Source: Pelagophyceae sp. CCMP2097
Taxonomy: Eukaryota; Sar; Pelagophyceae
Direction of reading: 5' to 3'
Assembly (NCBI GenBank): GCA_026770575.1
Contig: MU657202.1
Coordinates: forward strand, 1-21,039
Length of the DNA stretch: 21,039 nt
Position numbers and translations under genes: made by a program. The notes under the pieces are model-generated. The model was not told the origin of the DNA and did no database searches. It worked only from the letters and a program-made list of their open reading frames with translations. This document shows, one piece after another, positions 1 through 9,434 of this stretch (positions are counted from its first letter, which is position 1; every line of letters begins with the position of its first letter).

Positions 1-1480
1 GGTCACAGCGAAGTCGTCAGGGTATTCATTAAAAACGGCGCCGATATGAATCGGGCGACGCACACTGGCAGGATGCCGGCATTTGCCGCCGCCCTGCTGG
101 GCCACGAGGTCGCCTTCGACATTTTCCTCGGAGCGTTGGGCTGCGATGCGAACCGACCGGAAAACGACGGCTGGACCGCCGCACACGCGGCGGCCTCCAA
201 GGGGCACGTGGCGGTGCTCACCTCGTTGCTCCGAGCCGGTTGCGACGTGTCGACCGTCAAGACGAAGTTCGGCAAGACGCCGTTACAACTCGCGCGAAGT
301 TACAATCACATGGCAGCACTCAAATTGCTCGCCACGGTGGGCCCCATGCGCGGAAGGGCCATCGCGCTCTTCTCGCTCGTCGTCGCGTTTATGGGATCGT
401 GGGCTCTCTACCAGGCACGCGGCGCGGGGGCCAGGGCCGACGGAGCGTACCTCGACTTGCTGAGGGACGCTGGCTCGGATCAAGCTGTGAGACGCAACGG
501 CGCGCTGTCGCAGCCGCGCTCGACGACGACCAAGCGACGGCGCGAGAAGAGCAAGCCGGGGGCGGCGCGTCGGACGATGCACGAGGACGCCGACGCCGCA
601 ACGACGACAACGACGACCTCGGGCGAGCCGCGAGGAGCCTTGACGCAGAGCCGCACTCTCCCGAGTGAGCCTCCCGCCGTCGACGACAACGACGAAGCAG
701 CGATGCACATCGACGAGTCCTCGCAAGCAGGCGACGCGGCGAGCCCCAGCGTCGAGGAAGTGAAGACCGAGACGTGCGACGACGAGCATACTCGTCTGGT
801 CGAAGCGCCGCCGCCGCCGGGCGACTTCGACGACGCGAAGACCGTCGCGCTGCTCGAGTCGCTCGGCCTCGGGTCGCTGCTGGCGGTCTTCCGAGAACAT
901 GAGATTGATGACAGCACGCTGCTTAACCTTGAGCCGGGCGACATGCGCGACATGGACATCCCCCTCGCGTCAGCGTTGAAGTTACTCTTCGCCGTGCGCT
1001 CCTGTCACAAGTCGCAGCAGCTGCTCTCGGCGCAGGTACGTCGGGAGGAGGCGTCAATTGAAACGGACTCTGTCATTCCTAGGCTGTCCTCGACGGCGCC
1101 GCGCAGCACCAGGCCGTCCTCGAGGCCGAGCTGCACGAGCACCGCGCCGAGCTGACGCGCCTGAGGGTCGCGCAGCGCGACGTCGATGAAGACTTCATGT
1201 GCCCCATCTCGAGCGAGTTGATGAAAGACCCCGTCTTCGCGCGCGACGGGCACACGTACGAGCGATGCTGCATCGAGCAGTGGTTCGCGACGGGTGCGTG
1301 CGCGCGGATCGATGGCGTTGCTTCGCGGCGATCCGTCACCCCGCCATTGTCACAGGCGCGTCGACATCTCCTTTGACGAACGAAGCTCTCTCGAGCCTCG
1401 ACCTCGTGCCGAACATTTTCGCGCGGAAGAAGATCGCAGAGTTCCTGGACAAGTGCCGCCGGGCCCCGGGGTTCCGATGA
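1..1480 (+). CDS. Ankyrin / membrane helix / SAM / U-box E3 ligase, left copy (5' end outside window)
   Basis: Open from base 1 in frame 1, so the N-terminus lies outside the window. Exons 1-1035, 1083-1293 and 1356-1480 join in phase (introns of 47 and 62 nt with donors GTACGT and GTGCGT) to give about 456 visible residues. Order: ankyrin repeats (about 1-115, with GWTAAHAAASKGH-type cores), one hydrophobic helix (about 118-140, IALFSLVVAFMGSWAL), an acidic Ser/Thr-rich linker, a SAM domain (about 275-340), a short coiled segment, and a C-terminal U-box (FMCPIS, MKDPVF, DGHTYER, then SPLTNEAL after intron 2). U-box proteins pass ubiquitin from an E2 to a substrate; ankyrin and SAM domains usually choose partners. 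The helix suggests a membrane-anchored ligase, an inference. A near-identical inverted copy lies at 19344-21039. Confidence 0.88.
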
Positions 1481-1583
1481 TGACCGCGAACGAACGCACC
1501 GTCCTCTCTGTGCCATCGAGATCATGCCACAAGGGCGCATAAATGATGTGGAATTCTGCATCTCCGACCCCGCGGTCCCGGCG
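1..1583 (+). repeat. Left arm of a large inverted duplication
   Basis: This stretch matches the reverse complement of 19241-20710 through the exons, both introns and about 100 bp past the stop codon. The match ends sharply after CCCGGCG at 1577-1583. It is strongest from the membrane helix to the 3' flank; the ankyrin part is more diverged and the right copy has deletions there. How far the match continues to the left of the window cannot be seen. Confidence 0.9.
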
Positions 1584-1825
1584 CCCTCCGCCTGTCGGAC
1601 GCCGCAGCGTCGGACGCCGCTTGCGCCGCGACGAACGACGCTTGCGTCGCGTCGGGAGAGTCGTCGGACCCTGCGGGGCCCACGGACGTGTGGACGTGCG
1701 CGGACTGTCCCGAGCTGGGCTCGCGCACGCTCGTCGCGACCGCCGGCCACGAGTGCCCCCCCGGCAGTCCCCGCGGCCGGCCCGCGCAGAAGGCGGTTTG
1801 CATCGATGAAGCGCATGCCTTTTAG
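1547..1825 (+). other. Orphan coding-like remnant (possible 3' exon of a broken gene)
   Basis: Just past the end of the inverted-repeat arm, one frame stays open to a TAG at 1823-1825 and has the G/C-ended codons of real genes here, clearest from about 1592. The product is Asp/Ala/Ser-rich, then has a Cys cluster (WTCADCPELG, later GHECPPG) and ends CIDEAHAF. No start or upstream exon is visible because the repeat boundary interrupts it. It may be the 3' end of a gene cut by the duplication, or a terminal exon. I do not recognise the family. Confidence 0.35.
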
Positions 1826-1856
1826 AAACGACGCCTCTTTTGGACGGAGGGGATCT

Positions 1857-4800
1857 TCAGAGGTCGATGTCGAGCGAGGGCCGGTGCGATGGTTCCTTCT
1901 TCACGACCTTCTTCTTCTTTGGCTTTGCGGCCTCGGTGCCCGGCGCCACGTAGACTTCAACCTTTGCGGCGGGTGCCTTGATGGTCACGCCGCGGCGCAT
2001 GGTCGACGGCCCGGGCGCGCGTGGGCCCGCCGTGCCGCGCGGGCCGAGCGACCGCGTGCTGCGCGCCGCGGCGGCGAGCGACGCGGCGGGCGGGGCGGGC
2101 GGTGCGGGTGGTGTCGAGGCGGAGGCGAGCGCCTTTGCCGTGGGCGGGACAAACTTGGCGTTTGCGGCCGCCCGGGCGGGGGGCGCCCTCGCGGTGGACG
2201 GAAAGGGCTTGGCGGGCGGTGACCTGGCGGGGGGCGGTGGCGGCTTCGTCCTGGCGGCGGGCGGTGAAGGCGCCTTTGGGGAATATTTTGGGGAAGGCGG
2301 TGCGGGCGGCGGGGCAACGGGTGGCGCATCGGCGACGACTGCGCTGGGTCCGGCGTCGTTGTCGTCGAGGAAGTGGCTCGATGCGACGACGTGCTTGTCT
2401 GCGTCGTCGTCGTCGAGGTCGACGACGGACTGGTCGTCGTTTGGCGCGTCCTCGTGGACCAAAGCTTCGCGTCCGCTTTCCCGAAGGCGGTCGATCCGCT
2501 GATCCAGCGCGTCCTCGACGTCGGGCGGCGGCGGCCCGGTTGGAGCGCGCCTCGGCGGCGCGGGCGGCCGCTTTGGAGGGGCCTTGTAGGCGACGGAGGC
2601 GACTTCGTCGGCGTCCGAGTCCGTCTCCAGATCGATATCGTCCAAATCCAAATCCACGACCGTCACTTCAAGCGCCCGCGGCTCCGCCACAACTTCTGCC
2701 CGAAGATTCGTCTGCCGCCGCACCGCCGCCGCGTCGGGCGCGCCCGCGGAGAGTGTCGGCGCCTCGCCGGATCGCGGCCGCTCGTCGCGCGCTTTCCTGA
2801 AGGACAACCGCGTCGGCCGCTCGCCGCAGCGCAGTTTTGCGACGGCCGTCGTGTAGCCCTCTAAAGATGCGGAAACGGCCACGCCGTCGACCTTGACGAG
2901 CTCGTCTCCGGGCTCTAACGCGAGTTGCGCCTGCGGCGGACAGGCGGGACCGATGGCGTCCACGACGACAAAGCATTTCGGCGTCTTGCCGTCCTTGGGC
3001 CTCGTCTCTTCTGCGAGAGCGACGGAGATGCCCAACGAAGCGTACTCGAAAGTGACAGTGAAGACGTCGCCGCGCTTCCTCAACATGCCGGCCGGCCTCC
3101 GCACCACGAGTTCACCGTTGCGGCGGAATTCGGAAAGAATGTCCCTCAAAATCATCTTCGCGCCGTAGTCTCGAGCTAGTTGCAAATCGCGCGTCGAGTC
3201 CTCCTCGCTGTACGGCACCGCGACTTCGTCTTCGACTCGGTGCGCTCGCAACTTCTCTGCCCCATAACCTCTCTCCAACTCGTCTGCAAAAATGAGCTGC
3301 GACAGCTTCACCTGCCTCAGAGTGGCCTTGCCGTTGACGCGCCGGTCCGTGTGCACCACGACGACGTCGCCGCCCGACGCTCTTGTGCCGGCGCCCTCCA
3401 CGACGTCCGCGTGCGCCTCCAACTGCGACGGCGCCAGAGCCACGTCCAGCAGAGGCGACGCCGAGCTCGCCAGGCGGTTGCGCGCCGGCGCGTTGCGGCC
3501 ACGCAGCAAAGTGCACGCCGTGACGCCGCCGTTCTCTTCCAAAATCCAACCCGCGCGATCCACGTCGCCCCGCGCATCCACCATGAGTTGCTGCTCCGCT
3601 TGGTCTTCCGCGGCGCTCAGGACCAAAGCGTCGAGGCGCGGCAGCACCAATAAAGTCTCCTCGGCCTCTGGCTCTGGCTTGAGCCAGGACCGAGCAAAGT
3701 CGTCTCCGCGGGCTTTCCGCGTCGCGTACGTCGCGCGCCGCCGGCAGAGCGCGCGGAGCGACGTGGCGATGGGCACCTCGTCTCGCAAAGGCGCCGCGTC
3801 TAAAGTGGCGAGGCAGTATTTTTTGACGGAGAGGACGAAGCGTAAGTGCGGCCTCTCCAGAATCAGCTTGGAAATAAAGCTGCGCAATAGAGCCCTCGGC
3901 CGCACCATCTCGCCGTGCGGCTTTGGGACGCGGAGCCAAATCGCTAAAGCTTCTGAAGGCGCGCCGAGGCGCCAGACGATTTGCACGCGCAAAGCGCCGT
4001 CGCGCCTTAACGCGGACGGTTTGTAGAGAGCGCACTCCTCTGCCCTTTTCCGAGCAGCCTCCTCCATCGCCGACGCCGACATGGTTCCCTCCGCCGGCGC
4101 CGCCGCCGCCGCCTCGAAGCCCTCGGCGGCAGGCTTCTCGCGATGGACGCTCGCTTTCTCAACTTGCGCCAGCGTCGGCGCGTCGATATCCGGCCTTCCA
4201 GTCGCGTCTTCCGCGGCGCAGCGCCAGCGCACGACCCAGACGTCTTTGCCCGTCGAGACGAGCGCCGCTTTTCGCCAGACGTTGGGTTTGGTCTTGACCC
4301 AGGCCACGTCGCCGGGCTTCAAGTCCAAATTGCCCTCCGCAACCGCCGCCAACTCAACCGCCGCCAACTCAACCACCGCCACTTCTGAAACGGGCGCGGG
4401 CCCGGTGAGCTCGTCGACGTGGAATTGGAGCTCGTCGCAAAGGAAGGCGAGACGTTGCCTTGAAGGCAGGAGAAGCAGCACGTCGCCGGGTTTTACGGAC
4501 GCAGAAAGTGGCATCGCCACGCTGAGCGCCTGCCCAGCGTAGTCGCAGAGCATCAAGCCTTGCGGCGAGAGCGTCCTGCGCACGGCACCCGCGGCGACGG
4601 TGCGCGCGAGCTGCCGCGTGAAGCACTCCACCAATTCCGGAGGCCGGCACGAGAGTTGCCCATCCACGCGGATCCACATTTCAATGGGCCGCGGCCCGAG
4701 TGGCAGCTTCACCAGCAGCCGCACGTTCGCCGCCGCCGCCGGCGCGTAGACGCGGCACGCCGCCACCGCGCGGTCCGCGCTCCGGCGCGCCTCTCGCGCC

Positions 4801-5227
4801 GCCTCGACCGCCGACGCAAAGGCCTCCAACGCCAAATCTACCGCCGTCTCGTAGTGCACCACGCGGTCACGAACCTTGCGGCTCAAACTCTTGGCCTTGG
4901 CCACCGCCGCCGACGCGGCCGCCGCCGGCGTGGGCGCGGCCACCGCGGGCGCCGCGGGCTCGGGCTCTCCCGGCTCCGGTACGCGAGGCGGGGCCGCCGC
5001 CTAGTAGGGGCGCCGCGTTTTTGCGCGAAAGAGGGGCCGCCCCGGGCTGCTCAAACATCGATATGCTTGCGATCAAAGACGCCGCGGCGGACCGTCGCGG
5101 CCTCTGTGACCAGTGTAGTTGTTACTATCGCCTCAGTCAACGCGCTCACCGCCGGCGCGTCGCCGGCGTCCGGATCGTCGTCCATGTCGGCGTCCAGGTC
5201 GTACACGACATCCTCCTCGTCGGCCAT
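1857..5227 (-). CDS. Large PDZ-domain protein with repeated beta-rich modules and Pro-rich tail
   Basis: Two exons: 5227-5150 starts at ATG and encodes an acidic MADEEDVVYDLDADMDDD N-terminus; 5000-1857 holds the rest. The 149-nt intron (GTGAGC to CTACTAG) joins in phase, giving about 1073 residues. The long exon alone has no ATG start, which supports the upstream exon. Approximate order: Ala-rich coiled segment; beta-rich module A (about 113-210); Tudor/PWWP-like patch (about 249-285, KPGDVAWVKTKPNVWRKA); related module B (about 355-450); a UBA-like helical patch near 490-515; PDZ-like domain (about 671-760, with LEPGDELVKVDGVAV); acidic and very Pro/Ala-rich disordered region; basic KPKKKKVVKK stretch near the C-terminus. 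It looks like a scaffold, possibly nuclear. No catalytic motif is seen and the exact function is unknown. Confidence 0.82.
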
Positions 5228-5530
5228 CCCGGGCCACCGGCGCGGTCTTGCCCTTCGCCGATATATTTTCCCTTCCTGGAATTATTTGACGCTTGCGCGC
5301 GGACATTTGGGAAATTCTCACGACGGTTACTTTGAAACGAATCTCGAGGTCCCTTCTTCGATGCTGCACGCCATCGAGGCTCGGCATCCCCTGGGAGGCC
5401 GCGTCGACAGAGCTCGGGTCCCGACCGACGTTGAATCATATGATTTTAAAAAAGCGTGCAAAAGCGTCTCCGGGACTTGACTCGGAGCCTGCGAGTGCGG
5501 CTTCACGCCGAATCGCACGCCGTTGGGGCT
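5228..5530. promoter_or_regulatory. Intergenic stretch, presumed promoter of the PDZ gene and 3' end of the AlaX gene
   Basis: No gene is seen here. It is more AT-rich than its surroundings. A TATAT-containing run (around 5256-5268) lies some 30-40 bp upstream of the PDZ gene ATG on the minus strand, and a perfect 12-bp palindrome AATCATATGATT lies at 5434-5445 next to an A-rich run. Both neighbours are on the minus strand, so this must carry one 3' UTR and one promoter; the exact elements are not established. Confidence 0.4.
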
Positions 5531-6608
5531 TCACGGCATGGTATACGACACCCGCAACTTCTTCGCCTTGTTCTTGCACCGCGTCACCGTGACTTGAACG
5601 AGCTCGGCCGTCGACGAAACGTGCGTCCCGCCGCACGGGCAGTCGGCGCCGGCGACTTGGATGATCCGGTCGCCCGTTTTTGCGTCGACGCGCCGCACGG
5701 TTTGAAGGTCCTCGCCGATGAGCTGCGCGAGGTGCGCGTTGAGCGCCTCGACGAGTTGCGGCAGGTCGGCGGCGGAAACGGTGCCGTCGTATTCGACGTA
5801 GGCGCCGCCTACCGGCCGCGTTCGTCCGTCGAAGCCACGCGATGCAGCCGATCGACCCAAACGAGCGGCACGACGGGTCGCGGCAGAGGGGCGCTCACCG
5901 TCTGGAAAGTGGTAACCTTTAGCCGGCGGCAGGGTCTGGCCAGCGCGCGCCATCGCCACGTCCAGCGCGTGCCTAGGGCCGCCGATGGACGCTGTTGCGA
6001 TGGGAAAGGCCTTCGCACCCTGCGGAATGGAGTCGCGCGCAGAGTCGGCGACGGTCGGCGTCGATGCAGACTTCAGCCGCGTCGCCCACGCAAGCCATGG
6101 CGCCGCCCCACGTGCCCGAGTGCGCCACTCGGCCGCCGGACCGCGCCGTGGCTCGGACGGCGTCGACGTTGAAGACGCAGGCGCCGCAGGTGATGGTGCC
6201 GAAATCGCAGGGCTGGCCGCCGCCTTGGGGATGAAAAACCGTCTGCGAGAGCACGACCGTATTCGAAGAGACCTTCAAGACCTCGGCCGCGCATTCGAAG
6301 GAATAAGTGTCCTCGAGGTACAGCGGCCGCGTCGGGGCCACGTCCGCGTGCTCGTCGGCGCCAGGTGCGGGTGCCGCAGGCGCGGGCCCACCACCAGCCG
6401 CAACGGGTGCCTGCTTCGGAGCAGCCTGCTTCGAAGCAGCCTGCTGCTGCGGTGCCTGCGGCGGAGGGGCCTGCTGGGGCGCCGGCTTCGCGCCCGCGCT
6501 TGTCCGAGGCGCGGCCTGCGGCGCGGGCGCTCCGGCCTGCGGCGCCGACGCTCCGGCCTGGCCAGCGAACACGACGCGCAAGGCGGCCAGCGACCCCAGC
6601 TCCTCCAT
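5531..6608 (-). CDS. Free-standing alanyl-tRNA editing protein (AlaX type, plant-like)
   Basis: Exons 6608-6019, 5972-5899 and 5808-5531 join in phase (introns of 46 and 90 nt, donors GTGCGA and GTGAGC) to give 313 residues. Residues 1-90 are an Ala/Gln/Pro-rich low-complexity extension. The rest matches the AlaRS editing-domain family: FHPQGGGQP near 132-140, the HxxxH zinc pair H194/H198 (HSAGH, rebuilt across intron 1), YHFPDG rebuilt across intron 2, and the CxxxH pair C280/H284 (CPCGGTH). All four expected metal ligands are present, so the enzyme should be active in removing Ser or Gly mischarged on tRNA-Ala, as known for the family. There is no aminoacylation domain. The ATG at 6608 is the first in the frame joined to the core; an upstream exon cannot be excluded. 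Confidence 0.88.
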
Positions 6609-7137
6609 TGCCGACCAACGCCGCCGGCTCGCAGACTTCGGGCCCTCGCGAGGGGTCGGTCAGCGCCACGTGCGGCGAGGTGATAGGAATTCCTGTATAA
6701 AACTTTACGACGGACGCGGATCTGCGGAGCGCAGCACCAGAAGGTGGCAGGATCCGGGAGCGTTGCAACGTTGCACGTCGTCGACAAGGCTGCGCCGTCG
6801 GACGGTCACACACAGGGTTCGGACCTGCGCCGAAGCCTATAGGAATTCCTAGGTTGCAGTCTCAGCGACTGGCGCCAAACCTTGGGGGCACATGGTCCCC
6901 GTGGAAAACTGGAAGAGCATGCCTTGTCCTCGATCTTGAGGAGCCCAGAAGACAGAACGGAACATGTGGTGGCCCGGGCCACTGCCGCAGGGCTCGATTC
7001 GCGTCGTCGCAGCTGGCTTCCCGAGGGCGCGTGGCGATGTGTACAATGGTATGTGCATTGGTTATGTATAAGGCGAGGGGCGCGCGGGGCGGTGTATACA
7101 TGTGGCGCCGGTGTGTACAAGCGTGGTGCCGTGCGCG
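6609..7137. promoter_or_regulatory. 529-bp intergenic region with paired palindromes
   Basis: No convincing gene on either strand. It must contain the promoter of the AlaX gene and the 3' end of the small gene at 7138. The 10-bp palindrome AGGAATTCCT occurs twice, at 6685-6694 and 6841-6850, both preceded by TAT or GAT. TATAAAA on the plus strand follows the first copy at about 6696. No tRNA or other RNA gene could be folded by eye. Confidence 0.4.
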
Positions 7138-7638
7138 CTAGCTGTCGTAGACGACGAGGTAGCCGCCCGGCATGACGGCAATAATGGGCCTGCCCGTTTT
7201 CGCGGTCCCGCGGAGGACTCGCCTGTGGACGACCATCTCGTGGTCCGGCGAGGAGAAAACCTTGCCGATTTTGCCAATCAAGCCGTCGGCGGCGTGGGAA
7301 ATGGCGAGCAGCGGGTCCCACGCCTTGCGCGGCTCGGGGGGCACTGCCAAAGGCGGCCCGGACATCTTGAGAATGTTGTTCTGCGCGCCGCCCAGCTGCG
7401 CGAGCTGCGCATGCGCCGGCGCCGGCGCGGTATCCGCGGCGCGCGGCGCCGGCCGACGCAGCTTGTGAGGCAGCCAGGCCGCGGGCGGGAGGAGCGACAG
7501 GGCGCGAGTCGACGCGAGCAGCGCCAGCATCCAGGTGGCGCTGCAGCGGCCGGGCGCCGGCAGGAGGGGTCGCATCGTGGGTCTACGGAAGCGCAGAGGG
7601 GCGGGGTGGCGGTCGATGTTCGTTGGTGCACTGGTCAC
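7138..7638 (-). CDS. Small protein of unknown function with signal-like N-terminus
   Basis: A single open exon of up to 166 residues. A second in-frame ATG at 7575 gives a 145-residue form that begins with a more typical targeting sequence: basic start, then a hydrophobic ATWMLALLA run, then a possible cleavage site before LSLLPP and a Pro/Ala/Arg-rich stretch. This resembles a signal peptide plus transit-like region, as used for secretory or complex-plastid import, so I prefer the second start. The C-terminal half looks like a real folded domain (MSGPPLAVPPEPRKAWDPL, then SPDHEMVVHRRVLRG, ending MPGGYLVVYDS). I do not recognise the family. Undetected introns could lengthen it. Confidence 0.6.
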   Translation of the reverse strand: MTSAPTNIDRHPAPLRFRRPTMRPLLPAPGRCSATWMLALLASTRALSLLPPAAWLPHKLRRPAPRAADTAPAPAHAQLAQLGGAQNNILKMSGPPLAVPPEPRKAWDPLLAISHAADGLIGKIGKVFSSPDHEMVVHRRVLRGTAKTGRPIIAVMPGGYLVVYDS

Positions 7639-7703
7639 GACGGGTCAGAAGGCGGTTGAGAGTCAAAAAGGTTCTGTGTCCGCAATTGCAAAGATTTTTC
7701 TTG

Positions 7704-7717
7704 ATGTCCGCGGACAT
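7704..7717. repeat. Perfect 14-bp palindrome ATGTCCGCGGACAT
   Basis: This lies in the 298-bp gap (7639-7936) between the RIMOC1-like gene stop and the small gene start, about 66 bp upstream of the longer start of the small gene. A perfect dyad of this length could be a transcription-factor site, but nothing else supports that. No gene is seen in the rest of the gap. Confidence 0.35.
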
Positions 7718-7936
7718 TCGGAACATGCACATCCGTGGACCCATGGATGCTTTGGCGGCTCCCCGTTGAACCCGGGTTCGCCCGGGCCGCATGCTGGGCC
7801 GCCGTGGGACCGCTGCACGTCCTCGGTATTTCGGCGGAGGCCTCTGCTCTACGGCAACCCCGGTGCCTTTGTCGGCCGGCGCACAAGGGACTCTTCAAAG
7901 ACAGGGCAAACCGGAGCGGAGTGCACTGCCGCAAAG

Positions 7937-9284
7937 TTACTTCTTCTTCTTGCCCTTTGCGGTTTTCTTGAGGACCGCGACCGGGGCCTTGAAGAGCGGC
8001 TCGAGGCGCTGGATCTCTGGTGCGACGGCTTCTTTTTCGTCGGCCCATTCGAGGGCCAGCGCGCCGCGGAGCGCGTCCAGGCCGCCGAGCTTCGTCACGA
8101 GCTCCACGGGCTTGTCGCAGCCCCAGCCGCCTGCAATCGCGTTGAAGGATGCCTCTGCTGCGGCAGGCCATCAAGGTGCCCATATGGCGTCATGGCGACT
8201 CTGGGGAACAGACTCTCGAGTTTGACAAAGGCGCGGGTGGAGCGCAGCCTTCCATGAGCACGCCCACGGTATAGAGGTAGCGGTGCGCGGAGACGAGCGC
8301 TTTATGAGCCCAGCCTGCGCCGTCGTCGCCCGCCGCGCGCCAGGCCGCGAGCTCGGCGGCGTAGGCCAGCGCTAAAAGGTGCGTCGTCGAATACACTCCG
8401 TAGGCTAAAGCCGAGGGCGGTGGCTTCTTGGGTGAATCGGGTGGAGTCCGCACGGAGAGAAAGTGCCACAACGCCTCTGCACCTTGCGCAGCAACTTCCA
8501 AATCGACGGCGCCGTGCTTGAAGCGCGTGACGCACGCATAATAGCGCAAAGAGCCGCGGCGCCAGTGCAGGCTCTCCCACAAGTCGAGTCCCAGAATTAC
8601 AGCTTCGCGCGTCGCGGCCACGTCGGTGACAGGAGCCTCGTCGGGCGACAACGCGTCCTGCAGAGACGTGCCCGATAAGGCGAGCGCGGCTAAAAGCTTT
8701 TGCGCCTCGTCCGCAGATTGCACGACTTCGACCTCGCTCGCAGCCTCTTGCGCCGACGAAGACCGCTGGTCCACGATCAAAGCGGACCCGAGGGTGCAAG
8801 TCAGCGACGTGACCCATTTTCCGATGGCGTCCAACAGCGCCAAGTGCCGTACGAGCTCTGCCGCGTCGGGGAAGCCGAGGGACGAAGCTTTCTTCTCCAC
8901 GGGGTACGACGCCTCGAGCAAACCCTGCACGCCCTCGATTGCCATCGTCCTATTTCAAACCGTTTGCGGCCGCGCGAGAGCCCGCACGCGTTGCAAACGC
9001 ACTTGAATTGCTCGGGTTTTGTCGCCGGGTGCTTGGCGACGAGGACGTCGTGTAAGATGCGCGCGCGCTTCAAACGCTTCCGAGAGTCCAACGTGCCCTC
9101 GTCCGCCTCGTCCGAGACCGCCGACCTGGCGCGGGCCGCGTCGTCGGGAGGCGCGCATCCGCAGCCGCGGACGCGAGGCAGGCGAGCCTCTCGTTTCAGG
9201 GGCGCATGTAAAGGCTCACTCGAGGAGCGCCCGAAACGAGTCCAGCAGCTCGCGGCACGCGCCCTCGGACTCGATGAACTCCAT
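7937..9284 (-). CDS. RIMOC1: RIMOC1/UPF0600-family protein
   Basis: Four exons, 9284-9220, 9125-9003, 8949-8249 and 8157-7937, join in phase to give about 369 residues (the human protein is about 290). Introns are 94, 53 and 91 nt; the last appears to be GC-AG. The clearest family match is in the large exon: ESLHWRRGSLRYY followed some 50 residues later by GVYSTTHLLALAY, which parallels conserved segments of human RIMOC1 (C5orf51). It ends in a Lys-rich tail (TAKGKKKK). In animals RIMOC1 binds the MON1-CCZ1 complex and RAB7A during mitophagy; a similar role here is inference. The ATG at 9284 begins MEFIESEGACRELL. The neighbouring divergent gene is a mitochondrial peptidase, but co-function is not shown. 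The identification comes from recalled family sequence, not from a search. Confidence 0.72.
8158..8248 (-). other. Apparent GC-AG intron in the RIMOC1-like gene
   Basis: The coding frame ending LYTVGVLME must join the frame beginning EASFNAIAGGW. The only phase-matched junction near the end of homology is GAAG/GCTGCG to CCGCAG/CAGAGG, giving LMEAEASFN. An acceptor 3 nt further on would give LMEEASFN. GT donors in the area are out of phase or poor (for example AGA/GTCTGT). Confidence 0.55.
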
Positions 9285-9434
9285 GAGCGCGCCTCGACGG
9301 ATACCGGCGGTGCCTCGTGAGGGTGTCACGCGCACGCGAGCGGTGTCTTGGAGCGACTCAAGTGCGAGGGTCTTTGGCGACCCTAGGCCTCGTCCGGTTC
9401 CCCGACCCCGCGGCCCCGTGGCCCGTAGACGGCG
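9285..9434. promoter_or_regulatory. 150-bp divergent promoter region
   Basis: Start codons of the RIMOC1-like gene (minus) and the MIPEP gene (plus) face away from each other across only 150 bp, so core promoters and both 5' UTRs must share this space. No TATA box is obvious; the stretch is GC-rich. Confidence 0.5.

Noticed and set aside
283..900. Long minus-strand frame opposite the left U-box gene, and its mirror at 19796-20422
   Set aside because: It is Arg-rich shadow coding caused by high GC and codon bias of the sense gene; no domain and no splice logic.
1978..2502. Gly/Ala-rich plus-strand frame inside the PDZ gene
   Set aside because: It is the complement of the Pro/Ala-rich disordered region; composition explains it.
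3112..4035. 307-codon alternate minus frame within the PDZ gene
   Set aside because: Arg-rich out-of-frame reading of the same exon; the main frame runs unbroken through it with recognisable domains.
5973..6608. AlaX gene ending at 5973 as a truncated protein
   Set aside because: Reading through would lose the second His of HSAGH; a 46-nt GT-AG intron restores it and the rest of the family.
7765..7790. GAACCCGGGTTCGCCCGGG as a tRNA T-arm
   Set aside because: The loop lacks the usual TTCRANY form and no acceptor stem, D-arm or anticodon arm could be placed around it.
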